Positions 9,455-19,148 of a stretch of 64,000 nt of DNA are shown piece by piece. The stretch is taken from positions 1-64,000 of the forward strand of contig CAJBBX010000157.1 of NCBI GenBank assembly GCA_903951425.1, given 5' to 3'. The notes under the pieces were generated by a model. It had not been told where the DNA came from. It made no database searches and saw nothing but the letters and a program-made list of their open reading frames with translations. The stretch is from an uncultured Chthonomonas sp. (GTDB lineage Bacteria > Armatimonadota > Chthonomonadetes > Chthonomonadales > CAJBBX01). Each line of letters opens with the position of its first letter. The stretch's first letter is position 1. A program made the translations under genes and the position numbers.

Positions 9455-9578
9455 ACGCAGGGGTCTTTTCGCTACGCTGGCGAGGATGCCCGGCAAGAAT
9501 CCAGTACAGGAGTGGGCGAGGGCACAGAGTGCGTCAGTGAGCAGTGGTCCGGTTCCTGGTCCTTGGGAGGTTAGTTTC

Positions 9579-10643
9579 ATGGAAGGCAGCTCGGCGACGG
9601 TCGATCGGCCGCGCGCGCCGAAGCGCGATACAAAGAAGAAGGTCGTTGACGCGGAAGCTGACTTCCCGCCGGCCGACGAACAGCACGAGGAGTTCGTGGA
9701 AGAGCCGGCAGATGGTCTGCTCTCGCTAACGAACGCCCTCGACGATGATGCCGCGCAGCCTGACCTCGAGGAGGCAGAGGAGACCGCAGAGGCTGAGTAC
9801 AGCGCCGCGCCTCCGCCCAGACCCGATGATGAGGAGATTCACATCTGGGTCAGCCGGGCAAGGGGTGCGCAGCTTCTCACGGCAGACGAAGAAGTGCGCC
9901 TCGCCAAGCGTGTGCAGCGGGGCGACAAGAGGGCCAAGGACGAGCTTACGGAGGCCAATCTGCGCCTCGTGGTGAGCATCGCCAAGAAGTACAGCGTGCG
10001 AGGCATCCCGTTGCCCGACCTCATCCAGGAGGGCAATATTGGGCTGATTCGCGCCGTGGAGAAGTTCGACCCAGACAAGGGCTTCCGGTTCAGCACCTAT
10101 GCGACCTGGTGGATTCGGCGCGCCATCGCCCGGGCCATCATCAACCAGGGGCGGACGATCCGGATTCCGGTCTACGTGGCCGAGATCATCCATAAGCTGG
10201 TCAAGGCGTCCAGCCGGCTACGGCAGCAGCTCCAGCGCGAGCCGACCGTGGACGAGCTGGCGCGTGAGCTCGAAGTGACCGTGGACCGCGTGAACGAGAT
10301 CATGCGGATCGCCATGGAGCCGCTCTCGCTGGAGACGCCCGTCGGAGAGAAGGACAACAGCCAGTTGTCCGACTTTATACAGTCCAGCACGGCGCCGTCG
10401 CCTTCCGAGGCCACGCTGAACCTGATCCGCCGGGAGCAGATTGAGGAGGTCCTCAATAAGCTCACCGGACGCGAGCGCGAGGTACTCCGCATGCGCTTCG
10501 GGCTGGACGACGGCTATGCTCGTACCTTGGAGGAGGTGGGAAGCCGCCTGCACGTCACCAGGGAGCGGGTCCGCCAGATCGAGCTGCGGGCGCTGAAGAA
10601 GCTGCGTCACTTTGGTCCTGCCGAGCTGATGCGCCACGCATAG
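9579..10643 (+). CDS. rpoD: RNA polymerase principal sigma factor (sigma-70/SigA)
   Basis: A 354-residue group 1-like sigma factor. After an acidic, lysine-rich N-terminal extension (1-90) come region 1.2 ([19 protein letters not shown]), region 2 from about residue 122 ([20 protein letters not shown], then [13 protein letters not shown] for -10 recognition), region 3 ([18 protein letters not shown]) and region 4 ([18 protein letters not shown] with the [21 protein letters not shown]). The ATG at 9579 is preceded by GGGAGG, so the longer upstream reading was not used. It has its own strong promoter and is followed by an intrinsic terminator. The exceptional match of that promoter to consensus suits autoregulation by the factor itself. 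Confidence 0.95.
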   Translation: MEGSSATVDRPRAPKRDTKKKVVDAEADFPPADEQHEEFVEEPADGLLSLTNALDDDAAQPDLEEAEETAEAEYSAAPPPRPDDEEIHIWVSRARGAQLLTADEEVRLAKRVQRGDKRAKDELTEANLRLVVSIAKKYSVRGIPLPDLIQEGNIGLIRAVEKFDPDKGFRFSTYATWWIRRAIARAIINQGRTIRIPVYVAEIIHKLVKASSRLRQQLQREPTVDELARELEVTVDRVNEIMRIAMEPLSLETPVGEKDNSQLSDFIQSSTAPSPSEATLNLIRREQIEEVLNKLTGREREVLRMRFGLDDGYARTLEEVGSRLHVTRERVRQIELRALKKLRHFGPAELMRHA

Positions 10644-10671
10644 GCCAAACCAGATCGACAACGATGCGATA

Positions 10672-10693
10672 GGGGAGGGCCCACGCCCTCCCC
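10672..10693 (+). terminator. Intrinsic terminator after rpoD
   Basis: Perfect 9-bp stem GGGGAGGGC/GCCCTCCCC around a CCAC loop, 28 bases past the stop. It is followed only by TTGG, so the U-tract is poor. Confidence 0.6.
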
Positions 10694-10719
10694 TTGGCGC
10701 GTCGGGGAGCCAGGCCGCC

Positions 10720-12090
10720 ATGAGCATTCGGACCGCCGTCATCCTCGCCGCCGGCGCGGGCGCCCGCATGTGGCCCTTCGCAACGGTGCGCAACAAGGCC
10801 GCCATGCCGGTGGCCAACGTGCCCAATGTGCGCCGCCTGGCCGACAGCCTGGCGACGATCGGCATCGACCGTCTCGTCGTCGTGGTCGGTGCCCAGGCCG
10901 GCTCAGTCCGCCACGCCCTGCTGGGTTGCTCCCTGCCCGTCGCGTTCGTGGGCTCCGAGCCCGGCGGCACCGCGTCCGCCCTCCTGGCGGGCCTTGGGCA
11001 GGTGGAGGATGAGACCTTCCTGGTCGTGTATGGCGACACCGTGACCACCGAGGCCAACATGCGCGCCGTAGCCCAGGCGCCCGCCGCCACCGGCGCGGCA
11101 GGGGCCGTGCTGACCGATCCCATGCCCCACGGCGAGGGCTCCGATTGGTACCACGCGCACGTCGAGGATGGGCTGGTACGGGGCATCGTAGGCCACGAGT
11201 GCGACGGCGAGGTCCGTGTCTGCGGCGTGCTGGCGCTCCATCGCTCCATCATCCCCGTGCTGGAGGCCAATCCCGGCTTCATGCGGTCCGTACCGGTGGG
11301 CGGAATGCCGCCGGCCGAGGCCGACCTGATGCAGAGCCTCAACGACTGGGACGCCGACGTGGCCGCCGTGCCCGCCACGGACTTCGTCATCGACATGGAC
11401 AAGCCCTGGCAGGCGCTGGCGGCCAACCACGCCATGGCGCGGCGCCTCACGGACGGGCTTACGGAGAGCGTGATCCATCCCACGGCGCTCATCAGCGACG
11501 GCGCGGAGATATCCGGCTTCGTGCAGGTCGGGGCGGGCTCCGTCATCGGTAACCGGGCTATGCTCAGGGGGCCGGCCATCATCGGCGCGGGCGCGCGGCT
11601 CATCAACGGTCCCATCCTCGAGGGCGGCAATGTCATCGGCGACGGGACTCGGCTCAGCGACTACGGCCTGGTGGGACACTACTCCGTGGTGGGCCACAAC
11701 TGCGTGGTGGGCCATGGAGCCGAGATCGACGGGGCCATGCTCGACGGCTCGTACCTGTGGCACTACTGCGAGGTCTGCGGTTTGGTGGGCCACTCCGTGG
11801 ATATCGGCGCCGCGACGGTCTGCGGGACGCTTCGCTTTGACGACGGCAACGCGGAGCATCGCATCCGGGGCCGTCGCGAGCGCCCGGCCGTGCTGGCGAA
11901 CAGCACCTACTACGGCGACTTCTCGCGCACCGGCGTCAACGTCATCACCATGCCGGGCGCCAGGATCGGCTGCTACGCCTGCGTCGGCGCAGGGGTGGTC
12001 GTCACCGGCGACGTGCCCGACCGCACCCTCCGCCTCCTGAAGCAGGAGACGGTGGACCGCCCGTGGGGCCCGGAGCGCTACGGCTGGTAG
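10720..12090 (+). CDS. Sugar-phosphate nucleotidyltransferase with left-handed beta-helix tail
   Basis: A 456-residue two-domain protein of GlmU-like layout. The N-terminal Rossmann-like domain starts AVILAAGAGARMWPFATVRN, a variant of the LAAGxGTRxxPLT nucleotide-binding loop, with the lysine in NKAAMPVANVP. DTVTT near residue 108 is the metal/nucleotide acidic site. From about residue 250 there are hexapeptide repeats (VIHPTALISDGAEISGFV, VGAGSVIG, VGHNCVVGHGAEIDGA) forming a left-handed beta-helix. It may activate a hexose-1-phosphate or N-acetylhexosamine-1-phosphate for surface polysaccharide; the substrate and any acetyltransferase activity of the tail are unproven. Confidence 0.88.
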   Translation: MSIRTAVILAAGAGARMWPFATVRNKAAMPVANVPNVRRLADSLATIGIDRLVVVVGAQAGSVRHALLGCSLPVAFVGSEPGGTASALLAGLGQVEDETFLVVYGDTVTTEANMRAVAQAPAATGAAGAVLTDPMPHGEGSDWYHAHVEDGLVRGIVGHECDGEVRVCGVLALHRSIIPVLEANPGFMRSVPVGGMPPAEADLMQSLNDWDADVAAVPATDFVIDMDKPWQALAANHAMARRLTDGLTESVIHPTALISDGAEISGFVQVGAGSVIGNRAMLRGPAIIGAGARLINGPILEGGNVIGDGTRLSDYGLVGHYSVVGHNCVVGHGAEIDGAMLDGSYLWHYCEVCGLVGHSVDIGAATVCGTLRFDDGNAEHRIRGRRERPAVLANSTYYGDFSRTGVNVITMPGARIGCYACVGAGVVVTGDVPDRTLRLLKQETVDRPWGPERYGW

Positions 12091-12190
12091 CCGCTACGGG
12101 CGAGGGCTCGCGCTGAGCCCGCCGATTCGCGTCGGACCTGGCGGTTCGGGCTTCCGTGCCCGAGTCCGTCCGCGTTCTGCGCGAGCCCCG

Positions 12191-12240
12191 CACCACCACG
12201 GACCCACACGGACTTCCACGGAGATGCACGGACCGTGACG
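12191..12240. repeat. Decameric CACGGA repeat array, five units
   Basis: Five consecutive 10-base units share the pattern nnnnCACGGA, with the last unit degenerate. A related array occurs at 52314-52357. It lies in non-coding DNA between the nucleotidyltransferase and an RHS fragment. Confidence 0.6.
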
Positions 12241-12252
12241 GCCTGCCTCGAC

Positions 12253-12354
12253 GAACAGCGGCACCTCCGAACCACGGCGGAGCAGGCCGTTGCCCTGCGC
12301 GTACGCCTGGGTGTACTCGTCGCGCAATGCGTCAGTCCAGTTCCAGCAGCGCAC
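12253..12354 (-). pseudogene. RHS-family fragment
   Basis: A short minus-strand reading contains TQAYAQGNGLLRRGSEVPLF, closely matching YTQHT-MGNGLLRCGAEYPLF in the longer RHS remnant at 13669-14340. The reading then runs into the decameric repeat array, where it loses RHS character. It has no start, no core domain and no terminus of its own, so it is a broken relic of an RHS/YD-repeat gene. Its coordinates are approximate. Confidence 0.5.
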
Positions 12355-12519
12355 AAACCGCCGGCACGCGGTCAGCAGGCAATGATCGTACCCAGTCCTC
12401 CAGCGTGCGGTACCGCTTCATGGTGCAGATACCGCTCCAACCCACCTGTTGCTCCAGACCCAGGCCAAGAACGACCGCGCCGACCTTCAGGCCGGGAGGA
12501 TACGGCCGACCGCGCATAC

Positions 12520-13020
12520 CTAGTATGGGTCCTGGCCCGTGTTGCGACTCGCCCCGGCAGCTCGCAACGCACGGCCTGACAGCGCGCAGGGACCGCGCGA
12601 CCAATGCCGCGTATATGCACCAGCATAGGGTGACATTCCGTGCTCGCGCAGGATGTGCTGTGCTGCGCGAACATACAGCATCACGGTCACCCACGGCTCG
12701 CGAACCAGTCCCCTGGGACCGGCAAGCACGCGAAGGCACACTGTCGTCGCAACGTCCGCCTGATTCTTCTCCTTACCCGATAGGCTGGCTGCGACGATCA
12801 CGGTGTACTCGCGTTTGAACCGGTGTCGCATGAGCGCACGGTGCGGGCCGCGCATGATGTGGACTGGGCAAGCAGCATCTGTGGGCGGCCCGAACCACTC
12901 GACCAGACGACCGTACACCGCCGCGACCATCTCCTCGAGTTCGGCGTCCGGTGAGTCGTCCAACTCGTCACGCCATGCCTCGATATTGTGCCAGGCCTCC
13001 CGAACCCGTTCAAACGCCAT
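12520..13020 (-). CDS. Hypothetical protein, probably frameshifted near its 3' end
   Basis: A 166-residue reading starting MAFERVREAWHNIEAW, with AAAGGA eight bases ahead of the ATG, so initiation looks genuine. The first 120 residues look like an ordinary soluble helical/beta protein (ELEEMVAAVYGRLVEWFG; REYTVIVAASLSG). After about residue 140 the composition becomes arginine/serine-rich, while another frame of the same strand gains protein-like sequence ending at 12332 (TMKRYRTLEDWVRSLPADRV). The simplest reading is one gene of about 13020-12332 with a frameshift. No family was recognised. Confidence 0.45.
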   Translation of the reverse strand: MAFERVREAWHNIEAWRDELDDSPDAELEEMVAAVYGRLVEWFGPPTDAACPVHIMRGPHRALMRHRFKREYTVIVAASLSGKEKNQADVATTVCLRVLAGPRGLVREPWVTVMLYVRAAQHILREHGMSPYAGAYTRHWSRGPCALSGRALRAAGASRNTGQDPY

Positions 13021-13078
13021 GGAGACTGTCCTTTGAGCTATCGCGCGGCTGGTTTGCTGCGCGGCTGCCGCCGGGTAT

Positions 13079-13124
13079 GGCCGCCCGGCTCTCCTCCGGC
13101 TAGGGAATGAGGAGCCGGGCGGCC
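13079..13124 (-). terminator. Strong hairpin terminator in the island
   Basis: A 13-bp perfect stem (13079-13091 with 13112-13124) closes a 20-base loop. It lies eight bases past the minus-strand stop at 13132, supporting a transcribed gene upstream of it. On the plus strand it is followed by CTTGTTGTT, so it may work both ways. Confidence 0.55.
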
Positions 13125-13131
13125 CTTGTTG

Positions 13132-13357
13132 TTAGTGCTGCTTCGGAGCCTCCCGCTGGAGCAGGATGCCGCTGGAACGCCGGGGCAGCTCGTCAGTCGG
13201 GACCGACACCTCGCGGTCCCGGTTCGGGTCACGGACGGTGTCCGACGGGCATCCATCGGGGCCGTTGACCGTCGTGCTGGGCAGGCGCAGGGGCGATGCC
13301 TTGCGCTTCGCGCCGGGGCGCATGGGTGCGGCGCAGGTCGTCTGAGACGCTGTTCAT
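13132..13357 (-). pseudogene. Small hypothetical gene with an apparent frameshift
   Basis: The ATG at 13357 overlaps the TGA of the preceding small membrane-protein gene as ATGA, a coupled start. The frame begins MNSVSDDLRRTHAP but then degrades, while the next frame from about 13323 carries strongly GC3-biased codons (KASPLRLPSTTVNGPDGCPS and SVPTDELPRRSSGILLQRE) down to the stop at 13132, just before a hairpin. Joined across a one-base shift near 13315-13323 it would encode about 74 residues. No family was recognised; the prolines and charge suggest a mostly disordered protein. Confidence 0.4.
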
Positions 13358-13647
13358 CGGCGCACCGGAGCCGCCGTGCCGCCGTGCCGGTCTTGGCCTC
13401 CCCTGGTTGCGCCAACGCGGCGCCAACCGACCTCGCACTGCACGTCTGTTGTGAACCCTAGTACGAGGCCCAAAACGCCAAGTGGATCGCGGAGGAACCA
13501 GACGCCCACCGCCGACAGAGCCACCACCATCGCGCCGACACAGGCAGCAACCGCCGAGCCCTTGAGGCGGCTGCGGCCAAGCAGGAGTGACGATGGGGCG
13601 CCCAGGAGCCAGCCGGCACAAAACATCAGCAGGATAATAAGAAGCAA
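13354..13647 (-). CDS. Small two-helix membrane protein next to RHS remnant
   Basis: A 97-residue protein starting at TTG 13647 with GGGAGG eight bases upstream. Two hydrophobic segments at about residues 1-22 (LLIILLMFCAGWLLGAPSSL) and 32-66 (AVAACVGAMVVALSAVGVWF and LGVLGLVLGF) are followed by a basic soluble tail. It begins 22 bases after the RHS core remnant on the same strand, the position where RHS systems keep an immunity or accessory gene. That role is only inference from position. Its TGA is overlapped by the next small gene. Confidence 0.5.
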   Translation of the reverse strand: MLLIILLMFCAGWLLGAPSSLLLGRSRLKGSAVAACVGAMVVALSAVGVWFLRDPLGVLGLVLGFTTDVQCEVGWRRVGATRGGQDRHGGTAAPVRR

Positions 13648-13668
13648 CTCACGACCCTCCCGAGGTGG

Positions 13669-14340
13669 TCAGCCATTCCTGCATGCGCCGACGCACCCGA
13701 AGCCGCCGTCACTCGCACAGATCCGCCCCGCCTGCGCGTCGTAGTACCGCGCGCCCACATGCATCAGCCCCGCGTCGCCGTAGTTGCGGTAGACCCAGTC
13801 GCCGGCGTACATGTAGGGGCTTGACCTGCTGCCGGTGGACCCGGCAACCTGCCCGAAGGCCTCGAAGTTCACCGTGCCCGTGACGCTCTGGCTCGAGTCG
13901 GTCACTATGCGCTCCGAGCCATGGCCGTCGAACAGGGGGTACTCGGCGCCGCAGCGCAGGAGGCCGTTGCCCATCGTGTATGTTGGGTGTAGCTTCCGCC
14001 CTGCTGCTCCAGCGCCATGCCGCCCGCGCCGTAGGCGAACTCGGTGGTGGTCCCGCCCGCCGTGCGGCTGAACCTCCGCCCGAGCGCATCGTAGGCGAAC
14101 TCGGTGCTGGTCTGCCCCTAAGTGATCTGCGTGAGTTGGCCGGCGTGGTCGTAGTTCAACGAGTAGGAGGTGCCGCCCAGCGTTCGCCCGGGCTGCTCTC
14201 CGTTGGCTTTGACCATCGGTGGGCTCACGGGGTGCGCGTCCTCGGCCTACCAGCGCTCATCGGGCTCACCGACAGCCGGCGCACCAACCAACGACCGACG
14301 CATCGTAACCTGCGAACAGAACGGCGCACGCGCTTTCTCC
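13669..14340 (-). pseudogene. RHS/YD-repeat protein remnant (core domain and C-terminal end)
   Basis: Reading the minus strand gives YD-type repeats (TEFAYDALGRRFSRTAGGTT, YSLNYDHAGQLTQIT) and then the RHS-associated core: YMYAGDWVYRNYGDAGLMHV, GARYYDAQAGRICASDGG. The frame is broken by TAG at 14118-14120 and 14247-14249 and by a one-base shift near 13975-13990. Both TAGs fall where a tyrosine codon would fit. Only a short CVGACRNG tail follows the core, so there is no toxin domain. The 5' limit is uncertain. RHS proteins are large, often secreted, polymorphic-toxin or surface proteins; this one is non-functional as read. Confidence 0.75.
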
Positions 14341-14561
14341 TACAGGGCGGTCGGCCTCGGAACGGAGACGACCCAGAGGCAACTATAACTCTATCAAATC
14401 ATGAGGCATAACGCATCAACCTAATTGGGTATAACCAGCGTGAGTGCCAACCTGTATGATACCGCTCCATCATGGCTAGTTATGTTCACTTTGTCAAATG
14501 GTATTTGTGGGTGGGGTCGTGCCTCTACCGCAAACGGAACCATGGTGCGCCGCGACGCACA
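14341..14561. other. Gene-free, locally AT-rich segment
   Basis: From about 14380 to 14515 base composition drops sharply in GC compared with everything around it. A 60-codon plus-strand reading from 14472 (MASYVHFVKWYLWVG) has no ribosome site and ends in simple repeats. I see no recognisable gene here; it may be foreign DNA at the edge of the RHS island. Confidence 0.5.
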
Positions 14562-14596
14562 TCGTCCCTCGTCCCTCGTCCCTCGTCCCTCGTCCC
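14562..14596. repeat. Tandem heptamer repeat, five copies of TCGTCCC
   Basis: Five perfect head-to-tail TCGTCCC units lie immediately upstream of the groES promoter. This is a slippage-prone simple repeat with no evident coding role. Confidence 0.9.
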
Positions 14597-14604
14597 GACT
14601 GCCC

Positions 14605-14634
14605 TTGACTCTCCACGGCCCGCCGAAGTATCAT
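14605..14634 (+). promoter_or_regulatory. groES-groEL promoter
   Basis: TTGACT (14605-14610) and TATCAT (14629-14634) with an 18-base spacer. The CIRCE operator starts three bases after the -10 box, so repressor binding would block initiation. Confidence 0.8.
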
Positions 14635-14636
14635 GG

Positions 14637-14663
14637 TTAGCACTCAGGCGGTGAGAGTGCTAA
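14637..14663 (+). promoter_or_regulatory. CIRCE operator (HrcA-binding site)
   Basis: A perfect TTAGCACTC-N9-GAGTGCTAA inverted repeat, the canonical HrcA operator, directly after the -10 of the groES promoter. It predicts heat-shock control by an HrcA repressor encoded elsewhere. Confidence 0.97.
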
Positions 14664-14709
14664 CCACCGCCGGTCACTCAGCGTATGGAACTCGGGAGGT
14701 TGAACGACT

Positions 14710-14997
14710 ATGGCATTGCGACCGCTTGGCACAAAGATCGTCGTCGAGCCTGCGGCGGAAGAAGAGAAGACCGCAGGCGGCATCGTTCTTCCCGACACGG
14801 CGAAGAAGAAGTCCCAGGAAGGCACCGTCATCGCAGTCGGTACCGGCCGGACGCTTGATGACGGCACGAAGGTGCCCGTCGCCGTTGCAGTCGGACAGAC
14901 GGTGATCTACTCGAAGTACGGCGGCACCGAGATCGCGCTCCAGGGCAAAGACTACATCGTCCTGGACGAGGATCAGGTCTACGCGATCAAGGAGTAG
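14710..14997 (+). CDS. groES: Co-chaperonin GroES
   Basis: A 95-residue Hsp10 that caps the GroEL ring. Family features are the opening [20 protein letters not shown], the mobile-loop region [16 protein letters not shown] (about residues 23-38) and the strand [20 protein letters not shown]. The length is standard. The CIRCE/promoter pair lies about 50 bases upstream and groEL follows after 65 bases, so the two form the usual heat-shock operon. Confidence 0.98.
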   Translation: MALRPLGTKIVVEPAAEEEKTAGGIVLPDTAKKKSQEGTVIAVGTGRTLDDGTKVPVAVAVGQTVIYSKYGGTEIALQGKDYIVLDEDQVYAIKE

Positions 14998-15053
14998 CGC
15001 TCCTGGAGCTTGAGCGGCCCCTGACGCAGGGCGCCGCATCTGATACGGAGTAG

Positions 15054-16681
<1,628 letters not shown>

Positions 16682-16702
16682 TCCCACGCCTGACCGCTGA
16701 AC

Positions 16703-16744
16703 CGCACCGAGCCCCCGGCGCCGCTTGGCCGGGGGCTCGGTGCG
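16703..16744. terminator. Bidirectional terminator between groEL and the FGE-like gene
   Basis: A perfect 17-bp stem (16703-16719 with 16728-16744) and an 8-base loop sit between two convergent genes, ending next to the minus-strand stop at 16745. There is no U-run. Confidence 0.7.
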
Positions 16745-18667
16745 TCAGCGGGCGCAGCGGAAGCCGACCGGCAAGTAGTAGTAGAGCTGCGGGCCGGTGC
16801 TGGGCCGCCGGTCCATGCTGTCCAGCGGAACCACATGGCCCATCTCCGGTCTCATGCGCCTCGGCCGCCCGCGCCAGACGGAGTATCCATCCGGCAGGGC
16901 CGCCTGGAAGCCCGGGCGGCTGGTGGGCAACGTGACCGCGTCGGCTTCGTAGTCCCAGCCCACGGTCAGCTTCAGCCGTGAGACCGGAGCCACGTTGGCA
17001 AGCAGGTCACTGAGGTTGGACCACATCATGAGGTCGTCCGACGTGGGCCCGAACATGGCGCGCCGGTAGAGGCGGGAGAGCGGCGGCAATAGGCCCCCGA
17101 TCGACGAGCCTACGTCGAGAGGCCGTGGCCCGAACGTCTGGGAGCGTGCGGCCTCGAACCCGAACTGCATGGTGATCGCCCGTCGGTTCAGGGGCCGCCA
17201 CGACGGTGGCGCGACCAGTTCCGCCGCGTTGAGGATCATGTCCTCGGCGCCCTCGGGCGACTTGTCGAACCCTCGGCTCCCAACCGGCAGCGCCAGCAAC
17301 GGGTCTCGCCATGCCTGTGCAAGGGCCTCGGAGGCTCGGACGGCCTCGTCATGCGACCATTGTGCGGCCTCTCGGGTTGCCGGCGTCCGTGAGATCCACG
17401 GAAGAGCATAGGGCGAGGGATGCAAGCCCCGATCGACCCCTGGGTTGGTGCGAAGGAATGCCTCGTGCGAGCGGCAGAGCTTCTGCCACGCTGCGTCTCG
17501 ATCGCGGAGGTAGGCTCGCACCCAGTCGGGCGGTTGCGCCGGGCCATTCGGACCCATGCCCGCCCTGCACCACTCATAGGGGGTGGGGAGCCGCTTGCCG
17601 TGGGCGTGGGCATAGCCCTGGGCTCCGGAGAGCGGGACGCCAAGGACGGGTAGGTCGGCGATCTCGTCGGCGAAGGGCTCCGCGTCTGATCCCCAGGTAA
17701 TGGGGCGGTGGCGGGTGCGGAAGGAGAGCGACCGGCGGCTCTCGGCAGGCAGGCTGAGCCAGTGGCGCAGGTACTCGCGGTTGGTCACTTCGTGTGTGTC
17801 GATGCGGTAGGGCGCCAGACAGGCCGTCACCGCGCCCTGCAGGTCGGGTTGCTGCGCTACGACCTCGGAAGGGATGGCTGTTGGGCCACCCTCGATGGCC
17901 ACCATGGGCCCGTCGGCCTCCGCGGGCTCAGCTACAGGCGCCGCAGTCACGCAGTTCGTGGCGTCGCCCAGTTCCTCGAAGTCCCGCACATCGGCTGACC
18001 GGGCGCGGGCATCGACGGCGCATATGAGGCCCGCAACGCGTCCATCGCTGGTCTGCACGGCGTCGCCGAGGAGAGGGGGCGCGCCGGCCTCATCCCACGT
18101 CGCGGTCCAGCGTGGCGCGCCGGGCTCGTCGCGAACGGTGGCCGCCTTCAGGCTCAGGGCCGTGGGTCTCGGGTCGGGTCCGTCGGCGTGGACGGCCTCA
18201 CAGGCCGACGGCACGCTGCCTGCCGGAACCAGCATCGGCCGGGTGGCGGGCCAGTGCGCGCCCACGCACCTAAGGATGCTCCAACCGGTGCGCACGGGGC
18301 CGCCGGGGACGATGCGGGCCGCCACCTTGCGCCCGGCGGGTGTGCCGGGCCCGAAGCGGACCTCGATGGCCTGCTTGCCGCCCTCTTCAGTGCGGCCGGC
18401 CACTGTGATGGCCCGGGAGAGAAGCTCTGACGGTGTGAGGATGAAGCCGTCGCAGCGGATCACGAGGCCGGATCCGGTACGTGTGGCGCTGACGGAGCCG
18501 TCATCGGCTGTCGTCACCACGCGGACCGCGGCCACGGCTAGCTGTGGGGAGCCCTGATGCTGAGTGGGCCAGGCGTCGGGCGTGCTAGCCTGCCGGCGCA
18601 CACCTGTGGCCAAGCCTGCCGCAGCCAACCCGAGCCAGACGTGCCACAGTGCTGGTCGAATGCCCAT
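16745..18667 (-). CDS. Degenerate trypsin-like domain fused to a formylglycine-generating-enzyme-type domain
   Basis: A 640-residue protein with an N-terminal hydrophobic helix (ALWHVWLGLAAAGLATGV), so anchored or exported. Residues about 45-240 resemble a trypsin/HtrA fold (GSGLVIRCDGFILTPSELLS), but where the catalytic histidine normally follows the ILT strand there is SELL, and no GNSGGP serine motif is visible, so it looks like a pseudo-protease. From about residue 280 the SUMF1/FGE-sulfatase domain appears: YRIDTHEVTNREY, GVPLSGAQGYAHAHGKRLPT, EWCRAG, ending LPVGFRCAR. FGE-type domains oxidise sulfatase cysteines or serve as binding modules; which applies is unclear. It converges on groEL and has a promoter far upstream at 18999-19027. 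Confidence 0.75.
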   Translation of the reverse strand: MGIRPALWHVWLGLAAAGLATGVRRQASTPDAWPTQHQGSPQLAVAAVRVVTTADDGSVSATRTGSGLVIRCDGFILTPSELLSRAITVAGRTEEGGKQAIEVRFGPGTPAGRKVAARIVPGGPVRTGWSILRCVGAHWPATRPMLVPAGSVPSACEAVHADGPDPRPTALSLKAATVRDEPGAPRWTATWDEAGAPPLLGDAVQTSDGRVAGLICAVDARARSADVRDFEELGDATNCVTAAPVAEPAEADGPMVAIEGGPTAIPSEVVAQQPDLQGAVTACLAPYRIDTHEVTNREYLRHWLSLPAESRRSLSFRTRHRPITWGSDAEPFADEIADLPVLGVPLSGAQGYAHAHGKRLPTPYEWCRAGMGPNGPAQPPDWVRAYLRDRDAAWQKLCRSHEAFLRTNPGVDRGLHPSPYALPWISRTPATREAAQWSHDEAVRASEALAQAWRDPLLALPVGSRGFDKSPEGAEDMILNAAELVAPPSWRPLNRRAITMQFGFEAARSQTFGPRPLDVGSSIGGLLPPLSRLYRRAMFGPTSDDLMMWSNLSDLLANVAPVSRLKLTVGWDYEADAVTLPTSRPGFQAALPDGYSVWRGRPRRMRPEMGHVVPLDSMDRRPSTGPQLYYYLPVGFRCAR

Positions 18668-18998
18668 CAGTGCCCTCCACCAGTCGGACGCGGTGAGGGG
18701 TTGGTTCGGTTACACGGCGGCCATGCCACCCATGTCAGGCGGCGCCGGGGCGGCGGGAGCCAGGGCGCGCCAGGCTTCCCATCTGCCGCGACTATGCCAC
18801 TGCGCCTTGAACCTCTTCGGGCACGAGAACCAGACAGAGCTCCACATTCGGACCCTCAGGCGCGAGCCGCGCGACTTGAGGGCCATTCGCCGCCTAAGCA
18901 CTGCTGCACACTGGTGTGCGGCCCATCGGCATCCTCCAGAGTTAACAGGAACCATCGGAATCGGCCCGTGATCTGTCAGGACCGCTGCTCAATGGCAA
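18668..18998. other. Long leader with no supported gene
   Basis: About 330 bases separate the FGE-like gene from its predicted promoter. Readings of 81-135 codons occur on both strands but are arginine/alanine-rich, lack ribosome sites and resemble no protein. A GGAGG-led peptide of ten codons on the minus strand near 18930 is the only initiation-like feature. Confidence 0.4.
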
Positions 18999-19027
18999 AG
19001 GGTATCACACCGAAAGGCGGTTGTCAA
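18999..19027 (-). promoter_or_regulatory. Putative sigma-70 promoter for the FGE-like gene
   Basis: On the minus strand TTGACA (19027-19022), a 17-base spacer and TACCCT (19004-18999). It would give a leader of about 325 bases. Confidence 0.5.
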
Positions 19028-19148
19028 CAGGCATGCGTGCCACGCCATGGTGAACGACGGCGCGTATGCGCCCTGTCGCCGGCAGGGGGTACGCTATGTA
19101 GCGGACGCCTGCGTGGCGGTCCTCCCAACCATCCTCCAGGAGCCTGCC

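Noticed and set aside
10218-11636. Minus-strand reading of 472 codons over rpoD and the nucleotidyltransferase
   Set aside because: Serine/threonine/proline-rich antisense shadow of two well-supported plus-strand genes; long open frames are expected opposite GC-rich genes.
14118-14249. Possible TAG recoding as tyrosine in the RHS remnant
   Set aside because: Neighbouring intact genes, including prfA, groES and groEL, end with TAG, so TAG is used as a normal stop.
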